64,000 nucleotides of DNA, taken from Linyphia triangularis. Its lineage: Eukaryota; Arthropoda; Arachnida; Araneae; Linyphiidae. Below are positions 22,219 through 40,904 of this stretch, in pieces; position 1 is the stretch's first letter, and each line of letters begins with the position of its first letter. Under the pieces are notes generated by a model. It did no database searches. It was not told where the DNA came from and was given only the letters and a program-made list of their open reading frames with translations. The position numbers and the translations under genes were made by a program. Location of the stretch: the NCBI GenBank assembly GCA_963978545.1, contig OZ021722.1, positions 39,325,365 through 39,389,364 of the forward strand, given 5' to 3'.

Positions 22219-25184
22219 TTCTAACAGTGTTCCAAACATAAACAAAACATAAAGCTATCACGACAAAGAGGTTATTTTCAAACGCACTCTGTTAATATTA
22301 ATTATTAATTTTTAAACAACATTACTTAGATTATGCAACTGAGCATCTTCTAACAAAAGTATCGTAAGTTAAAAAAAAATTCTTAAAAATTATCAAATAA
22401 TTGAGCTTATCAAGTAATAAAATGTAAAAATATAATTTTTGTAATTTGAAAGAAATTATTGAAAATGTCTCATTCCCTTTCATCAAAATAGCACTAAATA
22501 TACTCAACTCATATTTAACTTAAGACAATTATAATTTCGACAAAAAAGTATAAAATATCCATTTTTTGATAACATAACGTGATAAAATGTAATAATGGTC
22601 TTTTATAAGGTACTCATAACATATGTTTTTTCTCCCTACTTCAGTCAGATTTTTCTCAATATCTAAATATAAAGAACCTGGTAAAATTTACTTATTTGTA
22701 TCCTAAACACACATTCTTTTAAAGCTGGAAAATAAAGCTAGAATCAAATTTTTAAAGTCATACCTCATTTTCACAATCAGTGATATCAATGACCCAATTC
22801 CTATTTAATTATATTTTGTATTTAATGTATTGTATTAGTTTGTTTAGTTTTTGTATTTTGTATCATGTTTCTTATTCTTCCTCATATCCTCTACCATCAA
22901 ATAAATTAAAAAGGAAAATGTCTCTAAAACATTCTAGTTAGTTGTTTTCCATATTAAGTATTAAAATTCAGTGTTTTAAGTAACTTACTAGTAATAAAAA
23001 AAATTAATTTAAAAATATATAGAAATCAAGCTCTGAGATTTATTGACTTACTTCAGCATGCAATTAAAATGATCTTACTTGCTTTTATTACAACGCATGT
23101 TGCTTTTAGCTTTAATATCCATGAATTTATTTCTTGGTTTTCATTAAACTTTAAATAACAAAACAAAAACAAGAGAAATGATAAAAAATACTCACGGTTA
23201 AGCCTAGACTAAATTACGAAACAAATTTTTTTTTTTTTTTTTTTTTTTTACCTCCTAGAAGTGATTTTGTGTTTTGTGAAAGTCTGAAAACTATTTAATA
23301 CGTTTTGTTAGTTGAACAGAAGCACATGAAAGATTCATTGTAGACAGACATTCAACAGACATATAAAAAAGTACCATAAATGCCCTATGTAGCCTGAATT
23401 ATCAAAATATAAACCTTAGATTTTTTTTTTATGTTGTTCATCATACCTTATCTTATTGAAATGTACCTCATTAGATATTCAAGTTCTCTGAGTTTAACTT
23501 ACCTAAGACAATTATTAAAATTTTTTAACCTGTGATATGGATGAAATTTACAGAATATCTTGTTAAGTGTGAAAATAAAATAACTGCAAATTAAAATGTC
23601 TTAAAATTGATTCAGACGACAAATGGATTCTTAATTTTTTAGACATTTGATATATTTGATATTGGGTGCTTTTACAGACAGTTGAAATGTCAGAATGGGC
23701 CAGAAAGGCTCATTTAAGCCTTTAATTAATGCCTGAATGGGAAGCTAAAAACATTCCATATATATTAAAACACCATAGAAATATGCTTGTTATCACAATT
23801 TAAATAATCGTTAAAGAGGTCAAAATAACCGTTTGAAAGCTTTTGCAGTGTGATGTACACTATTGTTATTCTACTCTTTGTTGATCATATTTCACCCCCC
23901 TCGGGAATTTAAGAACGCACTACTAATACTCGTGTCTTAAATTAACACTCAATTTGGTATCTGAATCCATTGTCATTTTTGTGTCTGATTTTAAGATATT
24001 TTAATTTGCAATATGTCCATTTGAATAAAAATATTTTATAAAAATCAATACCACATACAAAAACTTAGGCATTTCTGTTGCTTCATAACAGTTAATGGAG
24101 CAGACACATGATAATGTCTGATCTCGATAAAAGGAAAGTTACAATACATGGATCAGTTTTGAAATCTATCTGTTATCTTTGCTAACATAAATGAATTTTT
24201 ATTCAAAGAAAATTCTTATTTTAGTAAATTATTTAGTGTAACGAATATCTTAGCATTTTCAATAATTGTTGGTGTATGCACGTTGCATTAAATTTTACTG
24301 ATTACCAAATTGCCTTGAATTTATATCCTATCCACGATATACCACTTTTGTCTTTGCCTAAATACGTAATATGGATTTTCTTGGAAGGAGTCACTTAGAA
24401 AAATCTAAAATTTTCAATCATGGTAAAACTGGAGAATTGATTAAAACGTCTAACCTGGAGAACAATTTTGAAGTAACAAAGAAGTTGATATCGGGATTGT
24501 GTATGCTAGTCATTGTTACAAACCAAAAACTACCACAACACAGAATCCTAGTCTCATCGTTAGACATAAGAATAACATAACAATGATTTTAGATCTAGTT
24601 TGCTTACGGATTTACAGATTTTACTTTATAATCTATCAAATGTAAAAGTGTTGTAATCACCCAAAATTTATCTAGATACATTTGAATAATAAATAAGGAC
24701 AAAGGGTAACACTATTATAATGAAGAAATAGTGAAAATCATTTATTAAATTTCACCAAGTACTTGGCGAATAACTTATCCTTTGCTAACTGGAAATGCTG
24801 TAAAAAAACAATCAACAAAGAAGTATAATAATTATATTATTTGAATCAAAGCAGCATTATATATTTCATTTAAGCATCAAGCTACGTAGTGTGAAAACAA
24901 AAAATGCTTTCTATTTCATTTCTGGAATGTTTCCAATATCAGCTTAAATTTACAAATGAATCTATGGTTTAAAGTAACAGCACTTTGAAAATTTAATTTA
25001 GGATTAGAAAGACAAGATTTTCACTGGAAGCGAATATGATACACCAAGCCAAAAAGGCTGAACATTCCAAAGTTATGGAAACCAGCAAAAAATACCAAAT
25101 TTTCAGAAAAGTTCTTAAATCAAACAACTTTAAAATTATTATATATGGAACTTTAAAATTATACAGGTGAATCTAATTAAACTC
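22219..25184. other. Intergenic, nothing recognised
   Basis: AT-rich with poly-T at 23226-23249. A 69-codon frame at 24371-24580 has no recognisable domain or splice context and is not called. Confidence 0.5.
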
Positions 25185-25832
<648 letters not shown>

Positions 25833-25886
25833 CTTTATATACGTTGTTAACTTTTATGTGCAATTGCAACTAATTTAAGCGAGTGT

Positions 25887-26225
25887 GAGCTCAGATCTAG
25901 TTTGTATAATGTTTGACCACTGCAAAGAAAACTATCGATTTCATGCATTGGAGTAATTATTTTTTCCGAAAAACTTGATTGAATGTATTGTCATCGTAGA
26001 CAAATCTATCTTCCAAGTTTCAGCTCGATTCGTTGCTGGTGAGAAAATTAATTAATCCTCCTAAGCTGTAATAGAAACATATTTGAAAGAAGCTTTTTAG
26101 TGACAACCCTCAAAACGTAATAGAATGCATTGTATTCGACAACGACTCCATCTGTAAAGTTTTAGCTTGACTGGATGACGATAAGTGGGATAATTAGCCC
26201 TCTGAAATTTTTCCCGCTATAAATA
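25887..26225 (+). repeat. Dispersed repeat C, copy 1
   Basis: Shares phrases such as AGTTTGACCACT, AACTTGATTGAAT and GGATGACGA(T/C)AAG with 43240-43760. Both look like diverged multimers of a ~170-bp unit. Not recognised as a named element. Confidence 0.6.
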
Positions 26226-26229
26226 GAAA

Positions 26230-30601
<4,372 letters not shown>

Positions 30602-30882
30602 AGGAATTTTTGCTATTGTATGCCATTAATAGATTCGTAGACTATTTCTAAAATATTTCACTTTCTAACCGTTGGAAAAAAATTCAACAGCTGTATAACT
30701 ATTAATGTAACTATTTATTTTTTAGATATAATTAGTCTCGATAGATTAGTCTCGATAGCTGTGCATCAAATTTATGAAGATAAGCTCACTGGAAGAGGCT
30801 TCGCTCCACTCAGAATTACAACAGTTTAATTAAAGCCAAGTTTAATTTCCTGCTTTGAAATTGATAGGTAGGTCCTGGGAGC

Positions 30883-33800
30883 ATGTCATCACAAGAAGTC
30901 ATCTGTTCTGAAAATGCAAATTCATACAAAGAAGGAGACATTTCACTTTCCTCAAATTTGGGGGGAATCGCAACTACAACCAACCTCTCATCAGGAACAG
31001 AAAATTCACCAGCGAATTCTAAACACGAAAAACCATGTTCCAGAAGTCCATTTCACAAAATAAAACTAGAAATCTTGACTTTCCTCTTCATGTTTTCATA
31101 CGTACTAACGAAAATCACATCTCAAGCAATGATTGTTGACAAGGTGTGCCTCTTCCACTTCAAATACTCCGAAGACATCTGCAACAACTTGAAAAATCAT
31201 ACCGACATCAAATCACCGATTGAAAAAATGAGTACCAACTACCAGCTAGGATACAACTTAATTCAAACAGCCCCGGCTGCTATTCTTTCTTGTTACATAG
31301 GACCTTGGAGTGACCGCTATGGACGAAAACTACCAGTTATGATTGCTATCGTAGGAATGATTTTGAGTGCTCTGGGATCGGCAATTTGTGCACATTTCTT
31401 AATATCACCAGTGGAATATTACTATGTACCCGCGTCTTTCGCTGGATTATTTGGCGGTACCGTATCGCTCTTGGCTTTAGTTTATAGTTATGCATCAGAT
31501 ATGACGTCCCCAGAAAGTAGAACTATGAAGTATGCTTACATAGAGCTGGCAAGTGGATTGGCCATGGCATCTGGAACTGCAGCGGGTGGATGGCTGTATA
31601 ATTTCTTTGGATATCCACCTGTGTTTTACGTTTCCTTTGGTGGATTCTGCCTCAGTCTGCTGTGGGTCACTTTCATGTTGCCGGAAACTCAAGGATTGGA
31701 GAACAAAGATGATTGCAGTATGAGAGTGAAAAATCTGTTTTCATGCGACACTTTTAAGGAAAGTTTTGCCGCTATCATTAAGGAAAGATCCAATAGAGGA
31801 AAATGCCAAATAATTTTGCTTATTTTCACCTTGTGTTTCATTGCAATTTCAACTTGTGAGTATAAAACTTAAATAATTTGCCATTAAGTGTGGTAAGAGA
31901 TATAATTCCATGCAAATGTGAAATTAATTTTAACAATGACTTATTATTGAATTTTTTCCTATAGATGAAGTAGAAAAGTTTCAACTATCATATTTCATTA
32001 ACAAACAAGTAATGGAAATTTATTTATTGAGAAAATTTCTTTCATTATTAGATGTAAAAAATGTAATTTATAGTAATTAGTTGCGAGCAAATATTTTCAA
32101 AGCGGAACATCCTTATCATGCATATGAGTTAGCTTGCATATCTTACAGGGTACGATTACAAAGGTTTCATAAATGAATTTTTTTTTATTAGTATCAAAGT
32201 TTTGAAACTAAGACATGGTAGTTGTAAATTACCTCAAAAAAACAAAAGTTTCAATACTTATTTTACGTTTGATTATAATATTTGTGAAAACATTATTTTA
32301 GTGTGGACATTTAATTAGGTTCATTGAATGAATCGCAACATAAATGATTTTAAAAAATGACAATCAAAAATTTAAGTCTTAAGCAATTACTAAATCATAA
32401 TATCTTTTTTTCTAATCCAATTTTTAAGTGACTATTTTTAAATATACTGATTTTTGTTAGTTGGCAATGATGGTACAGATTTTTTTAACTACACTAAACT
32501 TTTAAGTGTTTTATGTATTGAACTATGTATTGAATTTGATGTATGTATAGAATTTTATGTATAGAAATGGTGACGTCTAATATTTCCGTAACATTTCAGC
32601 TTCTGGTGATATAAACTACCTATTTGTCCACCATGAATTTAATTGGGGGAATACTAAATATTCCACAGTTTCCTCCATATATACCGCCATCTCGATTGTA
32701 CTGCTTCTCATTTTGGTTCCACTCTTCAGATATCTAAAAGTTCCAGATCCAATTCTTGGTCTAATTGGAAGTGCTTCAATTCTCGTTAAGTTCTTTGGAA
32801 TCGGATTATCATTTAGTCCAGCAATTTTTCACGTCGGTGAGTTCTCCTTCGTATTATCATTGAATACACTGCTAGTTGACTGACGTTATTGTCTTTGTTT
32901 GTTTGGTTGGTTGGATGGTAGATTGGGTGATTGTTTGGCTGCTTGTTTGTTTATTTGTTTTAGAGCCATTCAAACATTAAGCTGATTATAATTACTGCAT
33001 TTCAGTTTAGGTATCAAAGTAGAATTTTTAATGTATACTACATATTTATAAGATTAATAGTAATTTTTCTACAATAAAAATATATATATATATACTTACC
33101 AATGTATTAAATGACTATCTAATTTTGGTGTTAGTATATTAACAACACGGGCCAAAATAAACATTACATTTACTAGAATTAATAGTGTTGCATGTACTAA
33201 AAGCTTACATTTCATTTAACACAATACTTATTTTATGCAAACAAAAACTTATTTTTTTTACTCATATTTTATCAACTTATGTTTTTCAGCAAATATTCTA
33301 GGTATTTTGTCCGCTTTTGCTCCAATGGCAGCTCGATCCCGTATTTCAAAAGTGGTTTCTAAAGATGATTTAGGTAAATAATTGTCGTATCTTACAGGAA
33401 CAAAATACTTAAAGATTGAAGGTCGTATATTATTTCGGAGATAATGGCTTATCAGTTTATATTAAAATTGGAAGATGACAAGTACCGAATAATTCAATTA
33501 TTCTTAGAGCGTTACCGCAGAGATCGCAGAACGAATAATACATTTTTAGATAACATTTTTATAGCGTAGTAAATGAAAGAAGTTAAATAAATAATAAAAA
33601 AGCATTTTAATTATAATATTCAACTATATTTCAGTGGATGCTGAATTTTCTAGGCAAAATACTAACCTATGAAGATAGACTAGCTCTTTAAGCGAAAATT
33701 TGCATTTAAAAATACTACTACTTGAAATATGACTTTCAAATAGAAACCTGCAGTTTTTTAAAATTATATTAGGGATATTCTAAATTAATAAATACAGTGG

Positions 33801-35301
33801 TATAAAATCCAACGCGTGAATTAAATATGAACTCATAAAATTATGGTTGCAGTTTCTAGCTTTAACAGCATATTCACTCTGATGTCAAAGTTTTTGTACA
33901 ACATTAACTACCTTATAGGGTAAGTCAAGATCTTAACTAATGTATTTTCCTTAAATGGCATATTTTTAATAAAAAGAAAGAATGATTCATATTAAAGTGA
34001 CCCAGCTTTCTTGAACTTTAGCCTAATGAAATTTTACAGGAAAAATATTTCAGTTTGTGGTAAGTGGAGAAACATTGCTTCCAGTTTTGTCAAGTGTTCT
34101 CACATCATTGATTTTCTACGCTTTCCTCAATGTGTATGCTGGTGCAGCGTACATTACGCTTGGAATATTACTGATCTTTCCCTTTTCAGTATTTGTGTAA
34201 GTATTGGACACAGAACATATTTAATTTCATCACAATGTGTAATTGTTACATAAACGATAGGCACTGTGCTTGCAGAACCTTTATTATGCTATTATTTTAT
34301 TATTTTTACAATTAATTGATTTTTAACTTACAGAATGAATAAGTATAGAGAGAATAACAATTTTTGATCTGTTAATGTTTTTCGAGTATCAAGCAAACGT
34401 GAAATATAACAAATTATAAATAGTGGAGGGATTTCGGGGGAAAAAAAAAAAAAAAAAAAACTTTTGTTATTCTTTAAATTATTTATTTTATATCAAAATA
34501 CCTTTAAGTTATACTGAGAGTGAAACATAAAAAAATTGTATGTTTGAAATATCCCAAATGAGATTATGATACTTTTTTCTCAGACATATTGGTGTGAAAA
34601 TGTCGATAATATCTAAAAACAAGTTTCCAAATTTAAAAAAATTATTCAAACTGGATTTTGCGGAAGAAAAATAATTATTTTATTTCAGTTTTTGTTAGTA
34701 AATCTAATACTGACAAAGTTTTATATTTATCAAAGTTACATCAACTTTTTAGGTTGAGTTTATAAAAGAGTTTCAAAAACTTTAATATTAAATCGGAATC
34801 ATTACAAACTTTTATTAATCTTCTAATCATTTATAATGCATTATAATTATGAGGATGGCAAGGTTGTAATTTCATCACAATGAGCTTCATGATATTTTAC
34901 TTATGCATTTCGTTACACAATCGTTGGCATGGAAACTTTATAACTGTTAACTAAAAAATTTTATGGCTAACGTATTAACGAGAGTGGATATATTGATGAC
35001 AATAACTAAAATTTCTATCTTTATGGTTTTCCTAATTAAATTCCTAAGTTAATCATACAAAATCTGTGAAGAAAACTAAAAATAGCAAAGAACCGTTTTG
35101 AAATATATCTCAACCATAAAGGGAAAAAAAAGCTTATTTAACTGAATAAAATTAAAAATTTAGGATTTGTAAAATTTTGTTCAAAATCAAGTGTGTTGTT
35201 AAGTATTTCTAAACGTTGTTTTATTTTATCGTAGCTGGTTGCAAAGACTTCCTGATTTGAAAAATGAAGACATCGCGCAAGATATGTACACAGAAATTTA
35301 A
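30883..35301 (+). CDS. SLC46-like MFS transporter, complete (gene 3, 505 aa)
   Basis: Five coding exons: 30883-31855, 32600-32836, 33290-33373, 34040-34196 and 35235-35301 (TAA), all GT-AG, phases 1,1,1,2. Residues align one to one with gene 2 through the first 150 positions: TM1 near 62-78, loop cysteines 89 and 100, NHT at 105, signature GPWSDRYGRK at 140-149, then YSYASDMT and RTMKY plus the TM5 glutamate. The central cytosolic loop and TM7 end exon 1; exon 2 (VPLFRYLKVPDPILGLIG) starts the second half. The last exon is short and the protein ends DMYTEI, a terminal YxxΦ sorting-type motif. Introns are compact (453-1038 bp) and nearly repeat-free, unlike those of gene 4. The family is known for H+-coupled uptake of folates or export of lysosomal solutes; the actual substrate is not inferable. 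Confidence 0.93.
31856..35234 (+). other. Gene 3 introns 1-4
   Basis: Introns are 744, 453, 666 and 1038 bp. They are AT-rich, with a GTTTG-rich patch near 32895-32960 and a short TA run near 33080, but hold no identifiable mobile element. Confidence 0.6.
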
Positions 35302-36239
35302 ATAAACTAGTAATGCAAGATTTGTTTCCTATTTTGTTTCTGATCAATTCTCAATTCAATTGTTTATGACAGATTTTCCAACTCACTCATTCAGACTATT
35401 TACATTGCAAAAAACATTATAGATTATTTTTTATAAATCCTCTTCTGAAACTTTATAGATTGCAATTAATTTAACTAAAAAAAAAAGCATTTGTCGCCTA
35501 CAACAGAACAAACAACTTTTTCTAAATATAGTTAAAAATTATCTTATTGTTGACCTGGATGAATTTACTTGAAATGCAGCCAGTGTAAATTGTGTTTAAT
35601 ACGAATCCTCTTAACTAACATATTTATGTTTGAAAACAAAACAATTTCATCATTTCTGATTTTTGATCAAAAAGTTCCTTCGTATAAAATATTTTTTAAT
35701 AAAATAATAATAATATTTTTATAATATCAATTCAACTTCTATGATACATTTCCCTTTCTCCCATTTGAGACATTGAAGGGTAGTTTCTAACTTGAAAGAC
35801 CTCTCGAAATGCACTTCTATCGTGAAGTATGATTACTTTTAGTAGTCCAGATATTTTTATTATGATGTTCGGTCCCAGTACAGTCTTCATGTGGCACCTC
35901 TGCTTAAACATTTTATACCAACTCCATATCCCGTACAGATCGGTAATGGGCAGTACTGCACAGGATGTAAGCGCACACTCGCGAGAGGGAGAGCGCAAGT
36001 CTACCGATAGAGACCGAAGAGTTCCTTTCTACCTCTTTCGGTAGCTACCCGGTAGATGGCAGCACTACCGACCGTATGCGGAACTTCTTAATTTAGAGGC
36101 AATACCAAGCAGAAGATTCCACCAGAAGACTTGGCTTTGCCACCCCCAGAGGTATTGATTTGTATGGGAACTTGGAGGACTTTGCGACCATGACTGATTT
36201 AAATGTGCTCCAGTCACCATTAGCGAACACACCGGTCTT
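35302..36239. other. 3' flank of gene 3 and unclassified GC-richer block
   Basis: AT-rich to about 35720. Then 35720-36240 is distinctly GC-richer, with CTACCGA/TCGGTAG words repeated at 35999-36070, and reads as repeat-derived sequence linked to the SINE head that follows. The AATAAA at 35301-35306 is too close to the stop to be convincing; another occurs near 35697. Confidence 0.5.
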
Positions 36240-36352
36240 TAGTCGGTCCCAGGCCCGAACTCGCAACCTCAGGGCTCGCAACCTCAGGGTCCGCAACCTT
36301 CTAGTTGCGAGAACGATACTCTCCCGACTGGGCTACGCTGTCCTATATATAT
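36240..36352 (-). repeat. tRNA-derived SINE head with internal duplication
   Basis: On the minus strand an A-box-like TAGCCCAGTCGGGAGAG (36319-36335) is followed by a B-box-like GAGTTCGGGCC (near 36251-36262), the pol III promoter pair of tRNA-derived SINEs. Between them a ~15-bp unit (CGCAACCTCAGGG on plus) is repeated two to three times, so the spacing is too long for a working tRNA. The body probably continues left to about 36000. Confidence 0.55.
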
Positions 36353-36429
36353 GAATCGAGTTGTAATTGAATTGAATTGTTGTTGAATACACTCTGACGA
36401 AGGTTTGTGGGTTAATTTTTTTTTTTTTT

Positions 36430-36950
36430 AATTCATTCTTTTTATTAATAAACAAATAATTTACAAAACGATTTCTAATAAGGCTACAGCTCTGAACTTT
36501 TCATTCAATATAACTAGTTTTGGCTTTCTGATTATACTTTTAAAAAACAGAATTTTAAAATTTTGATTAGTTTCTTTTAATTAATTAACAAATATTTCAC
36601 TAAACGATTTCTAATAGGGCTACACCTCTGAAATTTTCAACATAAGTAGTTTTGGAGTTCTAATTTTACTTTTGACAAACAGAATTTTAAAATTTTAATT
36701 AACTTTTTTTTTATTAATTGTTTTTATTAATTAATAAATATTTTACAAAACTATTTCAAATAGGGCTACAGCTCTGAAATTTTCAACATAAGCAGTTTAT
36801 TCCTTCTACTTGGACTTTTGAAAAACTGAATTTTAAAATTTTGATTTGTTTTTTTAATTAATTTTTTCAATTATTTAACAAACATTTTACAAAACGATTT
36901 CTGATAGGGTTGCTCTGATATTTTCAACATAAGTAGTTTTGGCATTCTAA
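36430..36950. repeat. ~140-bp tandem repeat, about four copies
   Basis: The words ACGATTTCTAATA and AGGGCTACAGCTCTGAA, then ATTTTCAACATAAG, and finally AGAATTTTAAAATTTT recur with spacings of about 136, 146 and 144 bp. Copies are 75-90 percent alike by eye. Confidence 0.85.
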
Positions 36951-37000
36951 TATTAAGGGTTTACGTAGCAAAGTGAGTGAAGCAAACTTTTACCTAAGCA

Positions 37001-37140
37001 GCAATGAACCTTTCAACGAGCCCCTGCTTGAATAGCAATGAACCTTTCAACGAGTGAAGTAACCCTGTGCTTATGTGTCAATGAACTTTTCAGCGAGCAA
37101 AGCGAGCTTGGGTTTGAATAGCGATGAACCTTCCTGCGAG
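37001..37140. repeat. Short degenerate repeats (CAATGAACCTTTCAACGAG)
   Basis: Four copies start at 37001, 37035, 37079 and 37121, separated by GCGAGC/AAGCGAGC-type linkers, directly after the 140-bp tandem array. Nearby GCGAGCGAAG wording is typical of dispersed arthropod repeats. Confidence 0.7.
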
Positions 37141-37199
37141 CGAAGGTTGGCGAAACGCTGCTTTTGGCGAAAAGTTGGGACCTATACACCAATGACGGA

Positions 37200-40100
37200 T
37201 CTCCGTAACGCATGGCCACGCAACTATAGCTAAAAAATTGCACATGGTAAAATTTCGTAGAGAAGCACTGGTATTTAGCTGTAAAGAAATAAAAAAAAAG
37301 AAAAAGTATTGTTTAAATATGAAAAAATAAGAATATATTGTTTTTAAAGAAAATTTGCTTTTTTTAAAAGAAAATATCAGAAAAATATTTAAGTTTTACA
37401 ATCATCAAAATAATAGATTTTTTTAAGAAGACAATAAAAAATAAAAAAATGTGTGTGGGTAATTGTTTGTTTTTATAATACCTATATAATGATTCTTTCA
37501 AATGCATTAACATTTCGAAAGAGAAATATATTTTAACACTAAGAAAAAACCTTTCTTTTACGAGGAGAATCAAAAGTATATTTTCTAAATTCGCATTTTA
37601 AAAATCTGAATATGATACTAATAACGTACGAATAAAGTTAACGTGCGTTACTAGCTTTTGATAATGCAAAATAAAATGACCCAAGCTTCAATTCCAAAAA
37701 AGAAGACAGAGGAGAAACGATTCATTGGTTATTGGCACATACGAAATTTTAATACCTACTGTTCAATTATTTTTCTATGAAGTCTAATTTTAATATGAGA
37801 GTAAATGAAATAATTATATATTTTCTAAGGAGTGGATCAAATAATTTTTTACATGAAATATTGAGCAAATACGATGATGGTTCCTGATATGAACAAATAT
37901 AAATCAAAGATGGAAACTATTTTTAAATATTATTTCGAAGAAACGAAACTTAGTTTTTGTTCTTTAGCTTCATTAATTTCTGTTTATAAGTTTCCTTTAC
38001 CACCAAATGCTAAAATTACAATAATAATTAATCAAACATTAAAAAATGTCGCTATTTTCTTTAGAATTCTTTCTAAGCAAAACAGCAATAGTCGCTGTTT
38101 TTGTAGAAAAAATTTGAATGTATTTCAAAACTTTCATTATCCTATATTCGTATAGATAATTGAAAGTAAAAATTCAGAAAACAATTTTTATGAATGGACA
38201 ATTCGAGATTTGTTTCCTTGGTATACCTCAGGATGGCGCCACTAAAATTTTGCTAAAAAGTAAAAACTAGATGACTTTTCTGTAATATTTTTAGAAGTCT
38301 CATTAAAAAATATGAGCTATTTTTTTTTTTTTTAATAAACCATGGTAGAGAGAAAAAATTCTGTAGTAAACTTTTGGTAGTCATGGATGCACGCAGGATG
38401 TGTATTTTATGTCGAGATTATTTTTTTTTTTAACTTAAAGTGTTATGATAAAGAAGATTGCACTCTCTTCAGGAAATTTCAAAGAATCGAAATCGTGATT
38501 CTTTTACCTATTTGAAACTTTAAGGAAGAAAGTATTTAAAAAAAAATTAACATGAAACGAAATTGTATTTTGACACGTCGCATTGATAATTATGGAGTTT
38601 ATACAGTATGCTAGATAAGTGTAAGATGCACATTCCATCCTCATATGACGTCGTAACCTGAGAATGAGAACGGATTTTTTATCTTGAAAAGTAAGTGTAT
38701 GTATTTATATAACTTTAAAATAAAACAAAGTATCAAGATTTAATAAATGATGAATATACTGCCTATTTAATTTTAAAAAAAAAACACGAATAGTGTGCAC
38801 ATTTGTTCGGGTACATAACAAAACAATTATAAATTGATTATTTGAATTAAAAAAATTCAGAAATTGGCTAAGAGCAAAGTTCAAACAAAGTGGTGTATAA
38901 AGGCATAGTAAGAATATTACAGAAAATTATCTTTAGATTTCTAAAGAATGAAATATTTTATTGTAATACATATTATTAAAAATGTATATATCTAACAATA
39001 TTTTATAATTAAAAAAATGGAACGTTCGGATTGTATTTACAAAATTTACTGCAATTAAACATCAATTTAGGTAGCGAAACCTATACTTTTATAAATACAA
39101 AAGGTACGTATAATGTAAACTGCAATCTCTAACTCACCATGTTCTTTCAAAGGAAAATGGAGGTTAATGACAAGTATAAACAAGTACATCGTATGAAAAA
39201 TGCTTTTCTCTATTCTTAATCGTTATCTAGTTCTTTATTAAACTAAAATCTGACATTCCAAATATTACCCTAGAATAATATGTAATAAATCACAATTTAA
39301 TAAAATTGGACCATTAAAATACAAAGTCGAATTTAAATCTACATTAGTATAGCTAGCGATACTATATATCTCGATAGGTTCTCAAAAGAAATCAATTAGC
39401 TGACAAGATCTTCAAGAATATTTTGTAATCTTGGGTTATTATGTTTCTTAAAAAATATTATGTATATTATTTTACATATAAATTATTATTATTATTAATT
39501 AGTAAAATAATAATAATAATAATAAATTATTATTATTATTATTTTACTAATAAATGTACATTATTTTTAATGAATTGGCCGCAACTCATACTTTTATCTA
39601 ACTACGAAATAATCTCCAAAATACATTATAGTTAACAAAAAAGATAAATAATTTAGCAAAACTATGGAAAATGTAAATTCGTGTTTCTTTCTTTGCAAAT
39701 CATTATGTCCCTAAGTAATATGCAATGGAAATATTAATAACCTATTATTTAATATATGAACTTAATTATTAACAAATAATTGACGAGTAATATTTTTGGA
39801 AATGTTAGGATATCACAAGATCATGGGATGGAGTGTTGACACTACATAATGTGTGATACCTGTAAATTTATTATTGATTGAATGGAATTGGTAATAAAAA
39901 CCTACTTATTTGCCATGCTATAGCAAAATATATAAGACAATCGATGTTTCGTGTCAACAAAAAGTTGTAAGCAACATTTGTACATCCAATATACGGCATT
40001 TTGAAGAATAATAGTCAGGAAGCATTGTAATTTTTCCATAACAACATATTATTATATATTTTTGAAAGTAAAATTTACTACCCACTTGAGAAAACTTATA

Positions 40101-40904
40101 TAGATTTGTTTCTATATATTGTCTTTCTGAAAGTTATTCTCAGCATGCAATAGAGCTCGATTAAAAAATTGGCAACTACTTTCCTTAACAAATTCGGACT
40201 TTTCAACAAGAATTGGAATACTTCTTAATTATTTCAAATAATATTTCCGAGTTGTTATTAAACACAAAAGTATACAAAGTTGTCTCAATTTCTGCGTAAA
40301 ACATTGCAACATTAGTTTATCACCCAAATGCAATAGAACTGGCATAAAAACAAAATGTGTTGCCACCTTTCATAATGAGAACAATCATATCTGAAATTCG
40401 TTTTACAAGCAGAGGTAGAAACAGTTTTCCCGGATGAAAAAACACCCATAAATAAGCGATACATCTTTTTATGACTTGTGCTTTGTTTTCCTAATCGTTC
40501 AACTCCATTCCAGATAATAGTACATCAGTTGAACCCCATGACACTGACTGCTATACAAATTATTGCAATTGTAATATTGGCCATCGTAATGACAAAACTT
40601 GACCAAAAGGTGAGAATTATTTTAATTCATTTTTGTGTCAAAATCGAGCTAATAGTGCCAATCTGTTGGCACATTAGCTGAACTTATCGAAGACAAGTCT
40701 TCAAGGGAGAGAATAATTCCTATAATTCACAGAAAACTTTCAATCAAATAATACATTATCCATCTCAAATATTAATATTTCAGAATAGGATTTTTTAATA
40801 ATATCTATAATTTCATCTTAATAAAATTGCATGAAATTTTGTTTAATGCATAGTAAAACTTTTTCTTAGAAAAATCATAAACCTAAAAGTAACACAAAAA
40901 ATAT
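37200..40904. other. Intergenic, apart from the palindrome
   Basis: AT-rich. Short open frames at 37874-38155 and 40478-40681 show no domain. Apart from the palindrome at 39498-39551 I see no structured element. Confidence 0.5.
39498..39551. repeat. Perfect 54-bp palindrome
   Basis: Two 26-base arms pair without a mismatch around a 2-base centre. The outer arms read ATTAGTAAAAT and ATTTTACTAAT; the inner part is (AAT)n facing (ATT)n. As DNA or RNA it would fold into a long AT hairpin. Confidence 0.95.

Noticed and set aside
24371..24580. 69-codon frame starting with ATG
   Set aside because: Short, with no domain, no conserved neighbour and AT-biased codon use like the background.
35732..35998. 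88-codon minus-strand frame in a GC-rich block
   Set aside because: The block looks repeat-derived and connects to a SINE head; the peptide has no recognisable motif.
36240..36352. Possible second tRNA gene
   Set aside because: Box spacing is enlarged by internal duplications and no cloverleaf can be drawn.
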